Origin: Nitrospira sp.
GTDB taxonomy: Bacteria > Nitrospirota > Nitrospiria > Nitrospirales > Nitrospiraceae
Direction: 5' to 3'
Assembly (NCBI GenBank): GCA_037045225.1
Contig: JBAOHZ010000009.1
Location: forward strand, 3,143,501 to 3,207,500
Length of the DNA stretch: 64,000 nt
Under the pieces are notes generated by a model, which had not been told where the DNA came from, searched no databases, and saw nothing but the letters and a program-made list of their open reading frames with translations. Both the position numbers and the translations under genes were made by a program. This document shows, piece after piece, positions 35,453 to 44,740 of this stretch; positions within the stretch are counted from its first letter, which is position 1; each line of letters starts with the position of its first letter.

Positions 35453-36133
35453 CTAGTCGAGCGTGCCTCCGGTCATGAGGTGGTAGGCTTCCCCAACAGT
35501 GCGGATCTCCTTCACGTCGACGTTGAGTTCCCACGCGAGCCGGGTGAGATTCCAGCGGGGATCATCGCGCTGTCCCTCCGGAATCAGAATGGTACGGCAG
35601 CCTTCGCGTGCCGCCGCACGAATTTTGTCCGGAATTTCCCCGACCCAGCCGATGGTGCCGTCCTTGCTGATGGTGCCGGTCATGGCGATGCCCCGCCGGA
35701 TCTGCTCTCCCTTTAACAATGCGGCAAATCCGACCGTCATAACCCCGCCGGCACTGGGGCCCTCTGTGCCAGTGGCGGCATAGGCGATGCCGATCACTTT
35801 GACCGTGCCGGTATGATCGACTGATGGGGTGTGTGCTACGGCGTATTCAAAGGCGAGAGCCATGGATCCCAGATTGGCCTCCCCTGGACTGATATTGCCG
35901 CCTTGCCATTGAAGAGCCATGGGGGTGGGGGTCGGTTGGTGATCCCAACGGAAGAGGAGTAGCTCAAACGCTCCGCGGTTGTTGCTCTGAATGGCCGCCA
36001 ACATGGGGACTTCAACCACGGATTCCGCGGTGGCTCTCCGACCCTCTGTGAGCCCAGCCAGGATGCAGGCGCACAAGAGGCACAAGCTGCGATGGATGGT
36101 GCGGGTGATACCCTGGGGCGTGGTCGCCGGCAT
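35453..36133 (-). CDS. exported Lon-like (S16) serine protease domain protein
   Basis: 226 residues: an N-terminal signal (SLCLLCACILAGL), a short region, then a Lon protease domain with GTEGPSAGG (catalytic Ser127) and GEIPDKIRAAAREG (catalytic Lys170). The 43-residue spacing is the same as Ser679-Lys722 in E. coli Lon. There is no AAA+ ATPase domain, so it would act outside the cytoplasm without ATP. The frame is open far upstream, but that part is the antisense of the pentapeptide-like gene; ATG 36133 precedes the signal peptide. Substrate unknown. Confidence 0.78.
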   Translation of the reverse strand: MPATTPQGITRTIHRSLCLLCACILAGLTEGRRATAESVVEVPMLAAIQSNNRGAFELLLFRWDHQPTPTPMALQWQGGNISPGEANLGSMALAFEYAVAHTPSVDHTGTVKVIGIAYAATGTEGPSAGGVMTVGFAALLKGEQIRRGIAMTGTISKDGTIGWVGEIPDKIRAAAREGCRTILIPEGQRDDPRWNLTRLAWELNVDVKEIRTVGEAYHLMTGGTLD

Positions 36134-36212
36134 ATGAGAGGGAGTGTAGCAAAGGTATCGGGGGTGTAAAGTGTTCGCGCGTGTATGTGCCAGACGGTTT
36201 GTTCGGAGAGTT

Positions 36213-37322
36213 ATGAAATTATTGACGCGACCTGCTGGACCATGTCGATTCCCCATCGGGGCCTTCATCGCGACGCTGTGGGGCATTATTCTGCTCCCTG
36301 GGATGCTGCACGCAGCATGTACGGTGGAGACGGGCGGGACCAACTCGACGGCGACGTTCACGCTGCACCTGGCTTCCACGTGCACGGAAGCCGAGCGAGA
36401 GGCGCGTGCCGTGCCTGCGGGTGATCTGCTGCGGGCGCTGGCGGCAGGGAAGGGGCTGGACTTAGCGGGGGTTGTCGTTGACGGCGATCTGGTACTCGAT
36501 GAGTTGCCGACCCAGAAGGTGAGTGCGGTGGGCGACCTAGCACCCGAGGATCGTCGAGTGCTTGAGGGACTGAGCGACGAGGAGGTGCATGTCATTCGCG
36601 GGCCGTTCGTGATCAAGCACTCACGTGTGAAGGGACGGATCGTCAATCGTCTCAAGCGTGGCTTTCTGCTGATCACAGGACCGGTGGTGCTGGCGCACAC
36701 GGAGTTTGTCGGACTCGTGGATCTGTCGCGCACGGTATTTCTGGGTCTGGTGGATGGATCGAATGCAACCTTCCGGCAGGAGAGTTATTTCGTTCAGGAA
36801 CGGTTCACCCAGGGCGCCATGTTTTCGGATACGCGTTTCGGTCCGCACGCTCGATTCCATCGGTCCATGTTTTCCGGTCCGGCGATTTTCCGTGGGGCTC
36901 GCTTTCAGGGGTTGACTGAATTCCTTGAGGTGGTGTTTGAGCAGGATGCGAATTTTTCACAGACGGTGTTTCGTCAGGGCACAGGATTTTCCGGCGCGCA
37001 TTGTCGGGCGAAGTGTGACTTTTCTTCGTCGCAGTTCGATCGGGAAGCATTTTTCCTGTTCTCTATCTTCGATCGTCAGGCCACCTTCGCCTCTGCGCGA
37101 TTCGGGTCTCAGGCTGACTTCTCTGATGCCGTATTTAAGCAGTCCGATGACCTCGATCAAGCCAGCTTTGCTCGCCCACCGCTCTTGACCAGAACCGCCC
37201 GCGTGAGTGTGACCGTACCAGGGCATGCTGGCCCGTCTTCGGGGCCCTTCCCTCAGGCGGTGACGATAGCCTTGTTGGCGGTGGCCTTGGGGCTGTTGGT
37301 CTATGTGTTCAGGGCCAAGTAG
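36213..37322 (+). CDS. exported pentapeptide-repeat-like protein with C-terminal membrane helix
   Basis: 369 residues. Signal peptide around residues 15-34 (FIATLWGIILLPGMLHA). From about 190 to 320 many short A-x-F / x-x-F repeats (GAMFSDTRFGPHARFHRSMF, GPAIFRGARFQGL, DANFSQTVF, QATFASARFGSQADFSDAVF) form a right-handed quadrilateral helix like pentapeptide-repeat proteins. One C-terminal hydrophobic helix ends in RAK. GGAGAG lies before ATG 36213; a GTG 14 codons upstream is an alternative. Divergent from the Lon-like gene. Role unknown. Confidence 0.75.
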   Translation: MKLLTRPAGPCRFPIGAFIATLWGIILLPGMLHAACTVETGGTNSTATFTLHLASTCTEAEREARAVPAGDLLRALAAGKGLDLAGVVVDGDLVLDELPTQKVSAVGDLAPEDRRVLEGLSDEEVHVIRGPFVIKHSRVKGRIVNRLKRGFLLITGPVVLAHTEFVGLVDLSRTVFLGLVDGSNATFRQESYFVQERFTQGAMFSDTRFGPHARFHRSMFSGPAIFRGARFQGLTEFLEVVFEQDANFSQTVFRQGTGFSGAHCRAKCDFSSSQFDREAFFLFSIFDRQATFASARFGSQADFSDAVFKQSDDLDQASFARPPLLTRTARVSVTVPGHAGPSSGPFPQAVTIALLAVALGLLVYVFRAK

Positions 37323-37355
37323 CCCCGGCCGAACCCACAACATATAGTTTTAGTC

Positions 37356-37385
37356 TTGCCCGGTTCCCCCATAAATTGGTATAAG
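37356..37385 (+). promoter_or_regulatory. candidate promoter of scpAB
   Basis: TTGCCC, 18 bases, TATAAG, ending 35 bases before the scpA start. Confidence 0.45.
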
Positions 37386-37420
37386 ATTGAAACTTTGGCC
37401 AAGGGAGCACCTCGTACCTG

Positions 37421-38200
37421 ATGGACCAACCGGAACTGCCTTACCAAGTCAAGATCGAGAATTTCGAAGGGCCTCTCGATCTCCTCTTGCACCTCATCAA
37501 GAAAAACGAAATTAACATCTATGATATTCCGATTGCGCTGATCGCTCAGCAGTATTTGGACTATCTGTCGGTGATGAAGGAATTGAACCTGGCCGTGGCC
37601 GGTGAATTTCTCGTGATGGCGGCAACGTTGCTGCACATCAAGTCACGAATGTTGTTGCCGGTGGACGAGGTCGCCGTGGATGAGGAAGACGGCCCCGACC
37701 CGCGCGAAGAACTCGTCCGTCGACTGCTGGAATACAAGCAGTTCAAAGAGGCGGCTTCGCAGCTGGACTATAAAGAGCGCATGTGGCGGGATGTCTTTTC
37801 GCGCGACCCCGGTCCGCCTGTGCACGTCACGAAAGACGAAAGTCTGCTCGATGATATCTCGCTCTTCGACCTGGTGGATGCGCTGCAGGGGGTCTTGTCT
37901 CGGCATCCTGGTAAACGACTCGTTGAAATTATCCCGGACAATCTCACGGTTCGCACCCGTATGAGTGCCATTATCGAAGCGCTGGAAGTGCATGAATCCA
38001 TGCCCTTTACGGCGCTGTTTGAGGAGTCGAGCCACCGCCTCGTGGTGATTGTCACGTTTCTGGCGTTGCTCGAACTGATTCGAATCAGGGTCGTGCGTGT
38101 GTTTCAAAGCGAGACCTTTGGGGCGATTCTTGTCTCGCGGGCCTTTTCGGCGGTTGCAGAAGGGGAACTAGTGGAGGAGTCGGAATGGAAGAACCTATGA
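37421..38200 (+). CDS. scpA: segregation and condensation protein A
   Basis: Kleisin subunit that bridges SMC heads in the condensin complex. 259 residues starting YQVKIENFEGPLDLLLHLIKKNEINIYDIPIA, the diagnostic ScpA N-terminus, and ending with a winged-helix region. The gene for SMC is not in the window. It overlaps scpB by 16 bases. Confidence 0.95.
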   Translation: MDQPELPYQVKIENFEGPLDLLLHLIKKNEINIYDIPIALIAQQYLDYLSVMKELNLAVAGEFLVMAATLLHIKSRMLLPVDEVAVDEEDGPDPREELVRRLLEYKQFKEAASQLDYKERMWRDVFSRDPGPPVHVTKDESLLDDISLFDLVDALQGVLSRHPGKRLVEIIPDNLTVRTRMSAIIEALEVHESMPFTALFEESSHRLVVIVTFLALLELIRIRVVRVFQSETFGAILVSRAFSAVAEGELVEESEWKNL

Positions 38201-39108
38201 GTTCCAGCGTGGAGGATGCCATCGAAGAGCCCATCGAGATGGCGGAACCGGCTGATGCGCCATCTGCGTCGTGCGAGATGTCCGGGGCAGAGCCTCAGGC
38301 CGTCGACGGCCAGGTGGCCGATCTGTCAGGGCCGGCGGTCGACCCTGCGCTCTCCGATCAGCGAGCGCTGAAGGGCATTCTGGAGGCCCTGCTCTTTGTG
38401 ACGGCCGAGCCGATCCCGGTCACTCGATTCCAGGCCCTGCTTGGCGCCGTGACGAAGCAGGACGTTGATGACGCGCTGGCCAGCCTCGCTCGGGACTATG
38501 AACAAGAGGGCCGTGGGTTGCAGCTGGCAGAAGTGGCCGGCGGGTATCGGCTCGTCACCAAGGCCGAGTTTGCCCCATGGCTCAAACGGTTGGAGAAGGT
38601 CAAGGCTCCTTCGAAACTTTCACGCTCGGCCGTGGAGTCCTTGGCGATCATCGCCTATAAGCAGCCGATCGTTCGCGCGGAAGTTGAGCAGATTCGGGGC
38701 GTCGAAACCTCGGGGGTGATCCGGACGTTACTGGAACGAAAACTCGTGCGGATCGTTGGCCGGAAAGAAGAGCCGGGACGACCGATCATGTACGGGACGA
38801 CGAAATTCTTTCTCGAACATTTTGGTCTGCGGGATCTTTCCCAGCTGCCTCCGCTCCGTGAGTTCAAAGAATTGGGCGAATCCGAACAGGCGATGTTGCC
38901 GATTGAGGATATGGTGGTCGTGGATGGGGCATCAGTGCCGCAAGATACGGCATCTTCCGATGAGGGCTTCCGTGAAGGTAGGGCGGAGCCTGTGGCTCTG
39001 CCGGAGTCAGGCGATGACGCGGCGCAGGTGCCTGAGGGAGTGGTTGTGGAGGCGGAGAATGGGAGCGAGGGCGAGCTCGTGGTCGCCGAGCTGTTAGACG
39101 AGTCGTAA
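38185..39108 (+). CDS. scpB: segregation and condensation protein B
   Basis: Winged-helix partner of ScpA. Core residues 60-230 contain LKGILEALLFVTAEPIPV, ALASLARDYEQEGRGLQL and SRSAVESLAIIAYKQPIVRAEVEQIRGV, with GRPIMYGTTKFFLEHFGL at the end. Flanked by acidic, probably disordered tails of about 55 and 80 residues, making it (307) longer than the 190-residue B. subtilis protein. A strong terminator follows. Confidence 0.94.
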   Translation: MEEPMSSSVEDAIEEPIEMAEPADAPSASCEMSGAEPQAVDGQVADLSGPAVDPALSDQRALKGILEALLFVTAEPIPVTRFQALLGAVTKQDVDDALASLARDYEQEGRGLQLAEVAGGYRLVTKAEFAPWLKRLEKVKAPSKLSRSAVESLAIIAYKQPIVRAEVEQIRGVETSGVIRTLLERKLVRIVGRKEEPGRPIMYGTTKFFLEHFGLRDLSQLPPLREFKELGESEQAMLPIEDMVVVDGASVPQDTASSDEGFREGRAEPVALPESGDDAAQVPEGVVVEAENGSEGELVVAELLDES

Positions 39109-39190
39109 CGGTCGCCTCGAATCTCTGCGGGAGCGAGCCGACCGAATCCTCCCCCAGATATCAACCCATCAAGGGTCCTCTTCTCATACG

Positions 39191-39246
39191 CACAAAGGCC
39201 TTCGAGATCACCTCATGAGTCAGGTGCTCCCGAAGGCCTTTTGTGT
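39191..39246. terminator. strong bidirectional rho-independent terminator
   Basis: CACAAAGGCCTTCG and CGAAGGCCTTTTGTG are near-perfect inverted arms, with an inner CACCT/AGGTG pair in the loop. The T run on the plus strand serves scpAB and the A run on the other strand serves the convergent DUF4124-like gene. Confidence 0.88.
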
Positions 39247-39282
39247 GTGGCGCTCCTGAACGTGTCTCGTGACGTCGATTGC

Positions 39283-39852
39283 CTAGTGGCACCCGATCGG
39301 AATAAATCCCGCGCCGAAGATTCGTGACAGGGTGACGTACCGGGCATTGTCGTAGAACGAATAACTTGGTCCGTACCAGTTTCGGGTCGTTGGATTACCG
39401 CCGTACGAAGGATCGGTTCCGAAGAAGAATCCGCCGCGGCTGTTCTGATTCAAGTGAATCCATTCCATATACATGCTGCAGACTTCCCCCTGCACCGATC
39501 CGCCGGCGGTGTTGCCTGCATACCAGTCACGTCCCGATTCAGGGATCTGCGACAGATTGCGTAACGCGCCGATCGGCGTGTCGTAGGAAAAATCTTTCCC
39601 GCGCGGGGCGGGTTGGTAGCTCGAACTTCCGCTGGAGCCGCTTAGTGGCATATCCGACAGCGAAGGTACGATAGAGAGCTCTTTGAGCGCTTTGGGCTGG
39701 CAATCGGGCCGTTCCTTATTGGTGTAGAGGATGGTGCCTTCCGGGCCTGGGCATTCCCACATTTCCACCGGGGAGGACTCGATTGCGTGCACGCTGGGAG
39801 TCAGGAGTAAACTCGCGGCGAGGGTTGCGAGCACAAATCGTGTTGGCCTCAT
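39283..39852 (-). CDS. exported DUF4124-like protein
   Basis: 189 residues with a clear signal peptide (RFVLATLAASLLLTPSVHA). Residues 30-55 (MWECPGPEGTILYTNKERPDCQP) resemble the DUF4124 module, a two-Cys beta-hairpin found in exported proteins. The rest is Ser/Tyr/Gly-rich with two more Cys (GEVCSMYM, PIGCH). GGAGGTG five bases before ATG fixes the start. Function unknown. Confidence 0.7.
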   Translation of the reverse strand: MRPTRFVLATLAASLLLTPSVHAIESSPVEMWECPGPEGTILYTNKERPDCQPKALKELSIVPSLSDMPLSGSSGSSSYQPAPRGKDFSYDTPIGALRNLSQIPESGRDWYAGNTAGGSVQGEVCSMYMEWIHLNQNSRGGFFFGTDPSYGGNPTTRNWYGPSYSFYDNARYVTLSRIFGAGFIPIGCH

Positions 39853-39940
39853 GGTACACCTCCGATTAATTTATCCGACCAGGCGACGCGCATTGGTTTT
39901 CGACGTCGAGAGTGCAGAGCCTATGACATTCGAAAGAAAT

Positions 39941-39970
39941 GCGTCCATCCAGCTTTGGGGGGATGGACGC
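39941..39970. repeat. perfect 10-bp inverted repeat
   Basis: GCGTCCATCC and GGATGGACGC around a 10-base loop. No T run follows, so it is more likely a regulatory or repeat element than a terminator. Confidence 0.65.
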
Positions 39971-40086
39971 CTACCCGCTGTTCATCAGGGCACGCCCCCT
40001 TTTTGTCGACATCGGTGCCGAGCCGTCACGGCCGATGGGTAAATGGAAGAGCCTCGCTGGCCGCGCCAGGTCGTCTGGCCCTTGCC

Positions 40087-40115
40087 TTGACTCCCTTCTT
40101 TTCGCTTTGTTAGAC
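40087..40115 (+). promoter_or_regulatory. candidate promoter of the NHL protein gene
   Basis: TTGACT, 17 bases, TTAGAC; transcription would start about 57 bases before the ATG. Confidence 0.4.
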
Positions 40116-40178
40116 TGCCCGATCTAAGTTATTGAAACATCCGCCAATCTTCACCAATCTCGTACCACGAGGAACACC

Positions 40179-43148
40179 ATGATCAAGGCTTGGCTGCTCG
40201 ACGAAATGTTTCGGTTTGACCGGCGGTATCTCACGGCGGAAGGAAGTCAGAGTGAGTGGGGCGCCGGGGACTCCGTTGCTGAGGAGGAAGATTTGCCTCC
40301 TGCACCGACGGGCGTGGCCGCCACAGCCGGAAATGGCCGGGTGATGATTGCCTGGGACGCCGTGCCGGATGCCATGTATTACAACTTGTATTTCATGACC
40401 ACCAAGGGCGTGCAGATCAAGTTCTCCGAGCTCACCCGTCCTATCGCCAGCGCAGACGATTTTAAGACCGTCATCGGGGTAACCAAGGAAAAAGGGACGT
40501 GTGTCGAAGGGGCACAGTCGCCGTTCGTGCACGACGATTTGGCGAACGGCACGTGTTATCACTATGTCGTGACTGTGGTGACGCAGAAGGGGGAAAGTCC
40601 GGAATCCCAGGAAGTCATGGCGATCCCGGCGCCCTACCTGATTGCGAAGATTATCGGCCAGGAGGGCGTGGATGAGGGTGAATTTAGCTCGCCGACCGGC
40701 ATTGCGGTGGATAAGGACGGCAATATCTATGTCGCCGATACCGACAATCACTCCATCCAAAAGTTCGACAAAGACGGAAAATCCCTCGGTCGTTGGGGGG
40801 GCGAAGCCGGCAGTGCGGAAGGCGGTTTCTATTATCCACGCGGCCTGACTACGAATGCGGACGGCCAGGTGTATGTCGCGGATACCGGCAATAATCGCGT
40901 GCAACGTCTTGATACCGAGGGCAATCCCATGAAGGCCTGGGGCAAGTTCGGTTTCGCCTGGCGTGGTGCCGACATGAATAAGTTCGACGCGCCCTGGGGC
41001 GTGACGACCGACCAGGACGGCAACATCTACGTCACCGATACCAACAACGCCCGGATTCAAAAGTTTAAGGGAGACGGGACGCCATTGCTGAAATGGGGAC
41101 GGGACGGCAGTTTCGACGGCGCGTTCTTCTTCCCGCGCGGTGTGGCTGTGGACTTCGTTGGGAATACGTACGTCGCCGATGAGGGGAACAACCGCATTCA
41201 GAAGTTCGACACCCGCGGGAGCTTTTTGACTAAGTGGGGACGCGAAGGAAGCGGTCCCGGCCAGTTCAAAGCACCCTGGGGTGTGACCTGTGATGCGCTG
41301 GGTAATGTGTACGTCGTCGATCAGGGGAACCACCGCATTCAAAAATTCGACGGTAACGGCACCTTCCTATGCGCATGGGGAAATCGCGGCAAGACCGAAG
41401 GCCAGCTGAATTTTCCCTCCGGCGTGGCCGTGGATAAGGAAGGGGCGGTGTATGTGGTCGATAGCGGCAATCACCGGGTGATCAAGTACATTCCAACCGA
41501 TGAAGAGCTGAATCGCGGGAAGGCGGAGCGCGAGCGGGCGCAAGTCGTCAGCGAGTATCCGATTCCCCGCAATTTGGCGATCAAGCCCGGAGATACCGAA
41601 ACATTCTTAAGCTGGATGGACGTGCCGGGCGCGGCGTCCTACAACCTCTACTTCCATACCTCGTCGAATCTGACGCCGGAGAGCGGCACCAAGATCGAGG
41701 GCGTGACCAGCCCCTACAATCATTCCGGATTGACCAACGATCAGGCCTACTACTACGCGTTGACGGCGGTCTATGAAGATGGAACGGAAAGTGGATTGTC
41801 GGACGAAGTGTCCGCGACGCCAGTGCTGATCGACATCACGGCTCCACAAACGCCGTATGCGGTCATCAACCATGGCGCGTTCATGACGAATTCGCCCGAA
41901 ATTGTGGTTACGATTTCCGCCACCGATCTCGATACCGGCGTGGCGGCCTATTACATTTCAGAGAATCCGATGACGCCGATGGCGGGAACGCCGGGGTGGG
42001 TCGAGGTTCCGGCGGCCATCAAGTTCGGCGCGACGATTCCGTTCATTCTTTCCCCGGGCGATGGGCAGAAAACCGTCATCGTCTGGTTCAAAGACCTCGG
42101 GAACAATATCTCGACACCCGCGAGCGCAACAATTCTTGTCAACACCTCCGGCTATCTCTGTGTGTCGAAGTGGGGAAAGCCGGGTCGTGGCGCCTCTCTG
42201 TTGCACGGCGGCGAATTCATGGCGCCGATCTATGGACTGGCCATCGATCAGCAAGGGGCCATCTTCGTCGTGGATAACGGCAATAACCGCATTCAGAAGT
42301 TCGATCGCACCGGGAATTTCATCATTCTCTGGGGAAATTTCGGCGCCGCCAATTCCAATTTTCACAACCCCACCGGCATCGCCTGCGACGCCAAAGGCGA
42401 CGTCTACGTGGTGGATACCAACAATCACCGCGTCCAGAAGTTCGACGGGAAGTTGGGTGGGTACATTATGAAGTTCGGATCGCGCGGGAACGGCGAAGGC
42501 CAGTTCAATGCCCCATGGGGTATCGCGATCGATCGGGTTCGCGGGTACATCTATGTCGTCGACAGCGCCAACTTCAGAGTGCAGAAGTTCGATATGGGCG
42601 GAGAGTTCATTATGTCGTGGGGCAGTTTCGGCAACGCCGACGGGCAATTCTACTTCCCTCGAGGGATCGCCGTAGACCAGGCCGACGGCACGGTGTACGT
42701 CGTCGATATGGGCAATCACCGCGTCCAGAAGTTCGACACCAGCACCAACGTCTTGCCGCAGTTGCTCACCAAATGGGGTGGCAGCTCAGAGGCCGGCCAC
42801 GCCAGCAGCCCGTTGGCCCAAGAAGCCGGACAATTGCGTTCTCCTTGGGGGATTACGGTCGATGGTCAGGGAGACGTGTACGTCACGGATACCGGCAACC
42901 ATCGCGTCGAGAAGTTCGACCGTGAAGGCAACTTCATCGCTCAGTGGGGTGGGTTCGGCGGTGGTGACGGGCAATTCAACTTCCCCTACGGCATTGGGGT
43001 GGATTCCCGGGGAAGTGTGTTCGCCGTTGATAGCGGAAACACCCGGGTACAGCAGTTTATGCCGGCGGATGAAGGCAGCGAGCGGTTGCAGGAAGAGGCA
43101 GATGCGGCCGCAGAGTTAGGGCAGGTCGATAAAACTACGAGAGTGTAA
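40179..43148 (+). CDS. giant NHL-repeat / fibronectin type III protein
   Basis: 989 residues. Order: fibronectin-III-like domain (about 40-150), six NHL repeats (155-435), second FN3 domain (455-545), an Ig-like/Big-type domain (560-665), then six further NHL repeats (670-965). Each NHL unit reads roughly F..P.GIAVD..GN.YV.DTGN.RIQKFD..G.F...WG. Two six-bladed propellers joined by adhesion-type domains suggest a large binding scaffold. Surprisingly the N-terminus (MIKAWLLDEMFRFDRRYL) has no signal peptide. FN3 and Big domains are usually extracellular, so either export is by another route or it is cytoplasmic. Confidence 0.85.
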   Translation: MIKAWLLDEMFRFDRRYLTAEGSQSEWGAGDSVAEEEDLPPAPTGVAATAGNGRVMIAWDAVPDAMYYNLYFMTTKGVQIKFSELTRPIASADDFKTVIGVTKEKGTCVEGAQSPFVHDDLANGTCYHYVVTVVTQKGESPESQEVMAIPAPYLIAKIIGQEGVDEGEFSSPTGIAVDKDGNIYVADTDNHSIQKFDKDGKSLGRWGGEAGSAEGGFYYPRGLTTNADGQVYVADTGNNRVQRLDTEGNPMKAWGKFGFAWRGADMNKFDAPWGVTTDQDGNIYVTDTNNARIQKFKGDGTPLLKWGRDGSFDGAFFFPRGVAVDFVGNTYVADEGNNRIQKFDTRGSFLTKWGREGSGPGQFKAPWGVTCDALGNVYVVDQGNHRIQKFDGNGTFLCAWGNRGKTEGQLNFPSGVAVDKEGAVYVVDSGNHRVIKYIPTDEELNRGKAERERAQVVSEYPIPRNLAIKPGDTETFLSWMDVPGAASYNLYFHTSSNLTPESGTKIEGVTSPYNHSGLTNDQAYYYALTAVYEDGTESGLSDEVSATPVLIDITAPQTPYAVINHGAFMTNSPEIVVTISATDLDTGVAAYYISENPMTPMAGTPGWVEVPAAIKFGATIPFILSPGDGQKTVIVWFKDLGNNISTPASATILVNTSGYLCVSKWGKPGRGASLLHGGEFMAPIYGLAIDQQGAIFVVDNGNNRIQKFDRTGNFIILWGNFGAANSNFHNPTGIACDAKGDVYVVDTNNHRVQKFDGKLGGYIMKFGSRGNGEGQFNAPWGIAIDRVRGYIYVVDSANFRVQKFDMGGEFIMSWGSFGNADGQFYFPRGIAVDQADGTVYVVDMGNHRVQKFDTSTNVLPQLLTKWGGSSEAGHASSPLAQEAGQLRSPWGITVDGQGDVYVTDTGNHRVEKFDREGNFIAQWGGFGGGDGQFNFPYGIGVDSRGSVFAVDSGNTRVQQFMPADEGSERLQEEADAAAELGQVDKTTRV

Positions 43149-43186
43149 GGGCAACGGGCGAACAGCCCGGGAGAGGGTGGCGACTG

Positions 43187-44653
43187 ATGTTAGAGAAGGA
43201 GATTCGGCTCGGACTCACCTATGACGACGTCGTCTTGGTACCGGCTAAATCACAGGTCCTCCCCAGCGAGGTCGACACCCGGACTCGCTTGTCTCGAAAC
43301 ATTCTTCTGAATATTCCTATCGTCAGTGCCGCCATGGACACCGTGACCGAAGCGCGGTTGGCCATTGCCATGGCGCAGGAGGGTGGCATCGGCATTGTGC
43401 ACCGTGTGCTCTCTCCCACCGATCAGGCGGCTGAAATCGATCGGGTGAAGAAATCTGAGAGCGGGATGATCCTGGATCCCATTACGATCTCGCCGGATCA
43501 GACGATTCGTGATGCGTACGATCTCATGGCCCGGTACCGGATTTCCGGTATCCCTGTGACCAAGGCAGGCAAGCTGGTCGGGATTCTGACGAATCGCGAC
43601 TTGCGGTTTGAGACGCGAATGGACCTGAAGGTGTCGCAGGTGATGAAGCGTGACAAACTCATTACCGCTCCGGAGGGAACCAGTCTCGAAAAAGCCCGTG
43701 AGATCCTGCACGAGCATCGAATTGAAAAATTGCCGGTCGTTAATAAGCAGTTTGAACTCAAAGGGCTGATTACGATTAAGGATATCGAGAAACGGATCAA
43801 GTATCCCAATGCCTGCAAAGATGCTCACGGTCGTTTACGGGTCGGGGCGGCGTTGGGCGTGGGGCCCGATACCGCGGACCGGGTGGCGTTGCTGGTGAAG
43901 GCCGGCGTGGACGTGGTGGTTGTGGATACGGCGCATGGGCATTCGCAGGCCGTGCTGGACACGGTCAAAATGGTGAGAAAAGCGCACCCCCAGCTGGACA
44001 TCATTGCCGGCAATATCGCGACGGCTCAGGCGGCCAAGGATTTGGTGAAGGCCGGTGTGGATGCGGTGAAAGTGGGGGTAGGTCCCGGTTCGATTTGCAC
44101 GACACGCATGGTGTCCGGCGCCGGGATGCCGCAGTTGACTGCGATCGCCGACTGCGCCAGAGCGTTGGCCGGGTCTGATGTGTCGGTCATTGCCGACGGC
44201 GGGATCAAGTACTCTGGGGATATTACTAAGGCCCTAGCCGCCGGTGCCTCAGTGGTTATGCTGGGTAGCCTGCTGGCAGGCACGGAAGAGGCTCCGGGTG
44301 AGACCGTTTTGTTCCAGGCACGCACCTACAAAGTATACCGGGGCATGGGTTCAATTGGAGCCATGGAACGCGGTGGCGGTGATCGATACGGCCAGGGAGG
44401 ACGACCGACACCGAAGTTGGTCCCCGAAGGGATTGAGGGACGGGTGCCCTACAAAGGCTTGCTGGCTCCCCATATCTACCAGATGGTGGGCGGCGTGAAG
44501 TCGGGCATGGGCTACTGTGGGTGCAAGACCATCCCTGATTTGCAGCAAAAGGCGACGTTCATCCGCCAGACCGTGGCCGGTCTCCGCGAGGGACATGTGC
44601 ACGACGTCATCATCACCAAAGAAGCTCCCAACTATCGAACTGATTGGGAATAA
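43187..44653 (+). CDS. guaB: inosine-5'-monophosphate dehydrogenase
   Basis: Oxidises IMP to XMP with NAD+, the first step towards GMP. 488 residues: TIM barrel split by a CBS pair (about 95-205), catalytic loop GPGSICTTRMVSG (Cys near 304) and the flap GGGDRYGQGG. GGAG precedes the ATG. It is followed by guaA, separated by a palindromic repeat. Confidence 0.98.
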   Translation: MLEKEIRLGLTYDDVVLVPAKSQVLPSEVDTRTRLSRNILLNIPIVSAAMDTVTEARLAIAMAQEGGIGIVHRVLSPTDQAAEIDRVKKSESGMILDPITISPDQTIRDAYDLMARYRISGIPVTKAGKLVGILTNRDLRFETRMDLKVSQVMKRDKLITAPEGTSLEKAREILHEHRIEKLPVVNKQFELKGLITIKDIEKRIKYPNACKDAHGRLRVGAALGVGPDTADRVALLVKAGVDVVVVDTAHGHSQAVLDTVKMVRKAHPQLDIIAGNIATAQAAKDLVKAGVDAVKVGVGPGSICTTRMVSGAGMPQLTAIADCARALAGSDVSVIADGGIKYSGDITKALAAGASVVMLGSLLAGTEEAPGETVLFQARTYKVYRGMGSIGAMERGGGDRYGQGGRPTPKLVPEGIEGRVPYKGLLAPHIYQMVGGVKSGMGYCGCKTIPDLQQKATFIRQTVAGLREGHVHDVIITKEAPNYRTDWE

Positions 44654-44658
44654 CCCCG

Positions 44659-44735
44659 CGTGAAGCGTTCCACGTGAAGCGTATCTCGCAGTTCAGATCC
44701 TCTCACACACGACGATTCACGCCTCACGAGATACG
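44659..44735. repeat. intergenic palindrome, CGTGAAGCGT family, two direct copies
   Basis: CGTGAAGCGT occurs at 44659-44668 and again at 44673-44682; the second merges into CGTATCTCG (44680-44688), whose exact reverse complement CGAGATACG lies at 44727-44735. This fills the 87-base guaB-guaA gap. Confidence 0.75.
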
Positions 44736-44740
44736 ATCCT

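Larger units (their letters stand above)
39853..40178. other. 326-base intergenic region with hairpin
   Basis: Divergent upstream region of the DUF4124-like gene and the NHL protein gene. Apart from the inverted repeat and promoter listed separately I see a CATCGG/CCGATG pair near 40010-40040 and no gene. Confidence 0.5.

Noticed and set aside
35453..36733. A 426-residue protein on the minus strand
   Set aside because: The first 200 residues are Arg/Ser-rich antisense of the pentapeptide-like gene; the signal peptide at 36133 marks the real start.
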